Of a stretch of 44,580 nucleotides of DNA, positions 44,178 through 44,580 are shown piece by piece. Origin of the DNA: Magnetococcales bacterium (GTDB lineage Bacteria; Pseudomonadota; Magnetococcia; Magnetococcales; UBA8363); NCBI GenBank assembly GCA_015228925.1, contig JADGCQ010000017.1, forward strand, positions 1-44,580, written 5' to 3'. The notes beneath the pieces are model-generated. The model had not been told where the DNA came from. It did not search any database and saw nothing but the letters and a program-made list of their open reading frames with translations. The translations under genes and the position numbers were made by a program. Position 1 is the stretch's first letter. Every line of letters starts with the position of its first letter.

Positions 44178-44193
44178 CGCAACTGTCGTGCCA
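44178..44193 (-). promoter_or_regulatory. Sigma-54 promoter of glnK-amtB
   Basis: Read on the minus strand, the site is TGGCAC-GACAG-TTGCG. It carries the invariant GG and GC doublets with the exact spacing of a -24/-12 promoter (consensus TGGCAC-N5-TTGC). Transcription would start near 44167, about 96 bases before the glnK ATG. I did not find a clear NtrC site upstream. Confidence 0.85.
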
Positions 44194-44377
44194 CATGGAC
44201 AACTCTATGATTTGGAACGTTATAATATTTTTCGATACCCCTATTTCTAAATAATTGTCTAAGCATGCATAAATAACAGGCATACCATGGGTTGGTTCGG
44301 CGCATTGTGATTAAAAAATAGGCAAATGACTTCGATGCCCAGGGCAATCGCATTTGAAATTTTTTGGCACCATGGCG

Positions 44378-44410
44378 TATTGATATTCGTTCATTTTATT
44401 GGTATCAATA
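44378..44410. repeat. Inverted repeat upstream of glnK
   Basis: The eight-base arms TATTGATA (44378-44385) and TATCAATA (44403-44410) are perfect, with a 17-base AT-rich loop. It lies about 190 bases upstream of the sigma-54 promoter, so an activator site or the terminator of an unseen gene are both possible. Confidence 0.4.
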
Positions 44411-44423
44411 AAAAATATTATTA

Positions 44424-44470
44424 AAAGAAAAAAGGGGTCTGGGGGATTGCCCCCAGGGTTTTGATTTTGA
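44424..44470. repeat. Intergenic repeat with GGGGTCTGGGGG core, copy 2
   Basis: The core is at 44434-44445. It forms a hairpin CTGGGGG (44439-44445) with CCCCCAG (44450-44456) and a four-base loop, followed by GGTTTTGATTTTG. The layout matches the copy at 10287-10400, including AAAAGAAA just before the core. Confidence 0.72.
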
Positions 44471-44500
44471 CTTTGCTTTTCATGCGCCCCTTCTCCCGAA

Positions 44501-44539
44501 GCATTTTTTTCGCGCTTTTGGTTTTTGCGAAAAAAATGC
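44501..44539. repeat. Perfect 13-base inverted repeat
   Basis: GCATTTTTTTCGC (44501-44513) and GCGAAAAAAATGC (44527-44539) are exact reverse complements around a 13-base loop. It follows the GGGGTCTGGGGG repeat directly, as the AAAAGC/GCTTTT-type inverted repeat does in the copy near 10362, so it may be part of one composite element. Confidence 0.7.
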
Positions 44540-44580
44540 GCAGGGCGCACGCCTTAGCGTGATGTTTTTCGCGGTTTTTG

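Larger units (their letters stand above)
44072..44580. other. Region upstream of glnK, regulatory and repeat-bearing
   Basis: There is no convincing gene. It holds a sigma-54 promoter (44178-44193) and an eight-base inverted repeat TATTGATA/TATCAATA (44378-44410). At the end come the repeat with a GGGGTCTGGGGG core and a perfect 13-base inverted repeat. The short open frames are shadows. Confidence 0.6.

Overview
The window reads as chromosomal DNA of a free-living Gram-negative proteobacterium with a densely packed genome. Supporting traits are a MSHA-like type IV pilus / type II secretion machine with an outer-membrane secretin, AmpD and Mpl for recycling meso-DAP peptidoglycan, a zapA-6S RNA-5-FCL block, an IalB-family protein, RNase Y, a monomeric isocitrate dehydrogenase and an H-NS-type protein. 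The mixture of alphaproteobacterial and gamma/delta-like traits would suit a deep-branching lineage such as the Magnetococcales. That placement is an inference from gene content only. I see no rRNA, CRISPR array, transposase or phage module.

Layout, left to right. (1) 308-6257: gltB-gltD, the two glutamate synthase subunits. (2) 6380-10203: a small coiled-coil protein, zapA, 6S RNA, 5-formyl-THF cyclo-ligase, RNase Y and a HU/IHF-like protein with an extra C-terminal domain. (3) 10493-11696 (minus): two secreted proteins, PEBP-like and IalB-like. (4) 11992-14898: tRNA-Glu(UUC), a NifU-type scaffold, ampD with an apparent CTG start, mpl and yqgE. (5) 15217-19242: nhaD antiporter, a Tim44-like protein, a zinc-ribbon protein and divergent nhaR. 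(6) 19447-36707: the pilus/secretion locus. (7) 37092-40499: a small orphan protein, an H-NS-like protein and NADP-isocitrate dehydrogenase. (8) 40567-42218: small hypotheticals and a PEGA-SPOR protein. (9) 42409-44071 (minus): glnK-amtB, preceded by a good sigma-54 promoter.

The pilus/secretion locus is the most interesting part. On the plus strand are two apparent fusions, a PilM-PilN-like protein and a PilO-PilP-like protein, which together make a four-component inner-membrane alignment complex from two genes. Convergent to them, on the minus strand, lie a GspA/MshM-type AAA+ ATPase, a GspB-like protein fused to a degenerate staphylococcal-nuclease fold, four prepilin-like proteins (PilA/GspG-, PilV/GspI-, PilW/GspJ- and PilX/GspK-like), the secretin, a pilin-shaped protein without an obvious prepilin cleavage site, a lipoprotein, a fifth prepilin, a Ser/Thr kinase fused to a formylglycine-generating-enzyme-like (SUMF1) domain, the assembly ATPase and the platform protein. 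No prepilin peptidase and no PilT retraction ATPase is in the window. A Hanks-type kinase sitting between the pilin and the extension motor suggests phosphorylation control of the machine, which is an inference.

Nitrogen assimilation genes stand at both ends (gltBD and glnK-amtB). A family of intergenic elements with the core GGGGTCTGGGG recurs at three places and doubles as hairpin/terminator-like structure.
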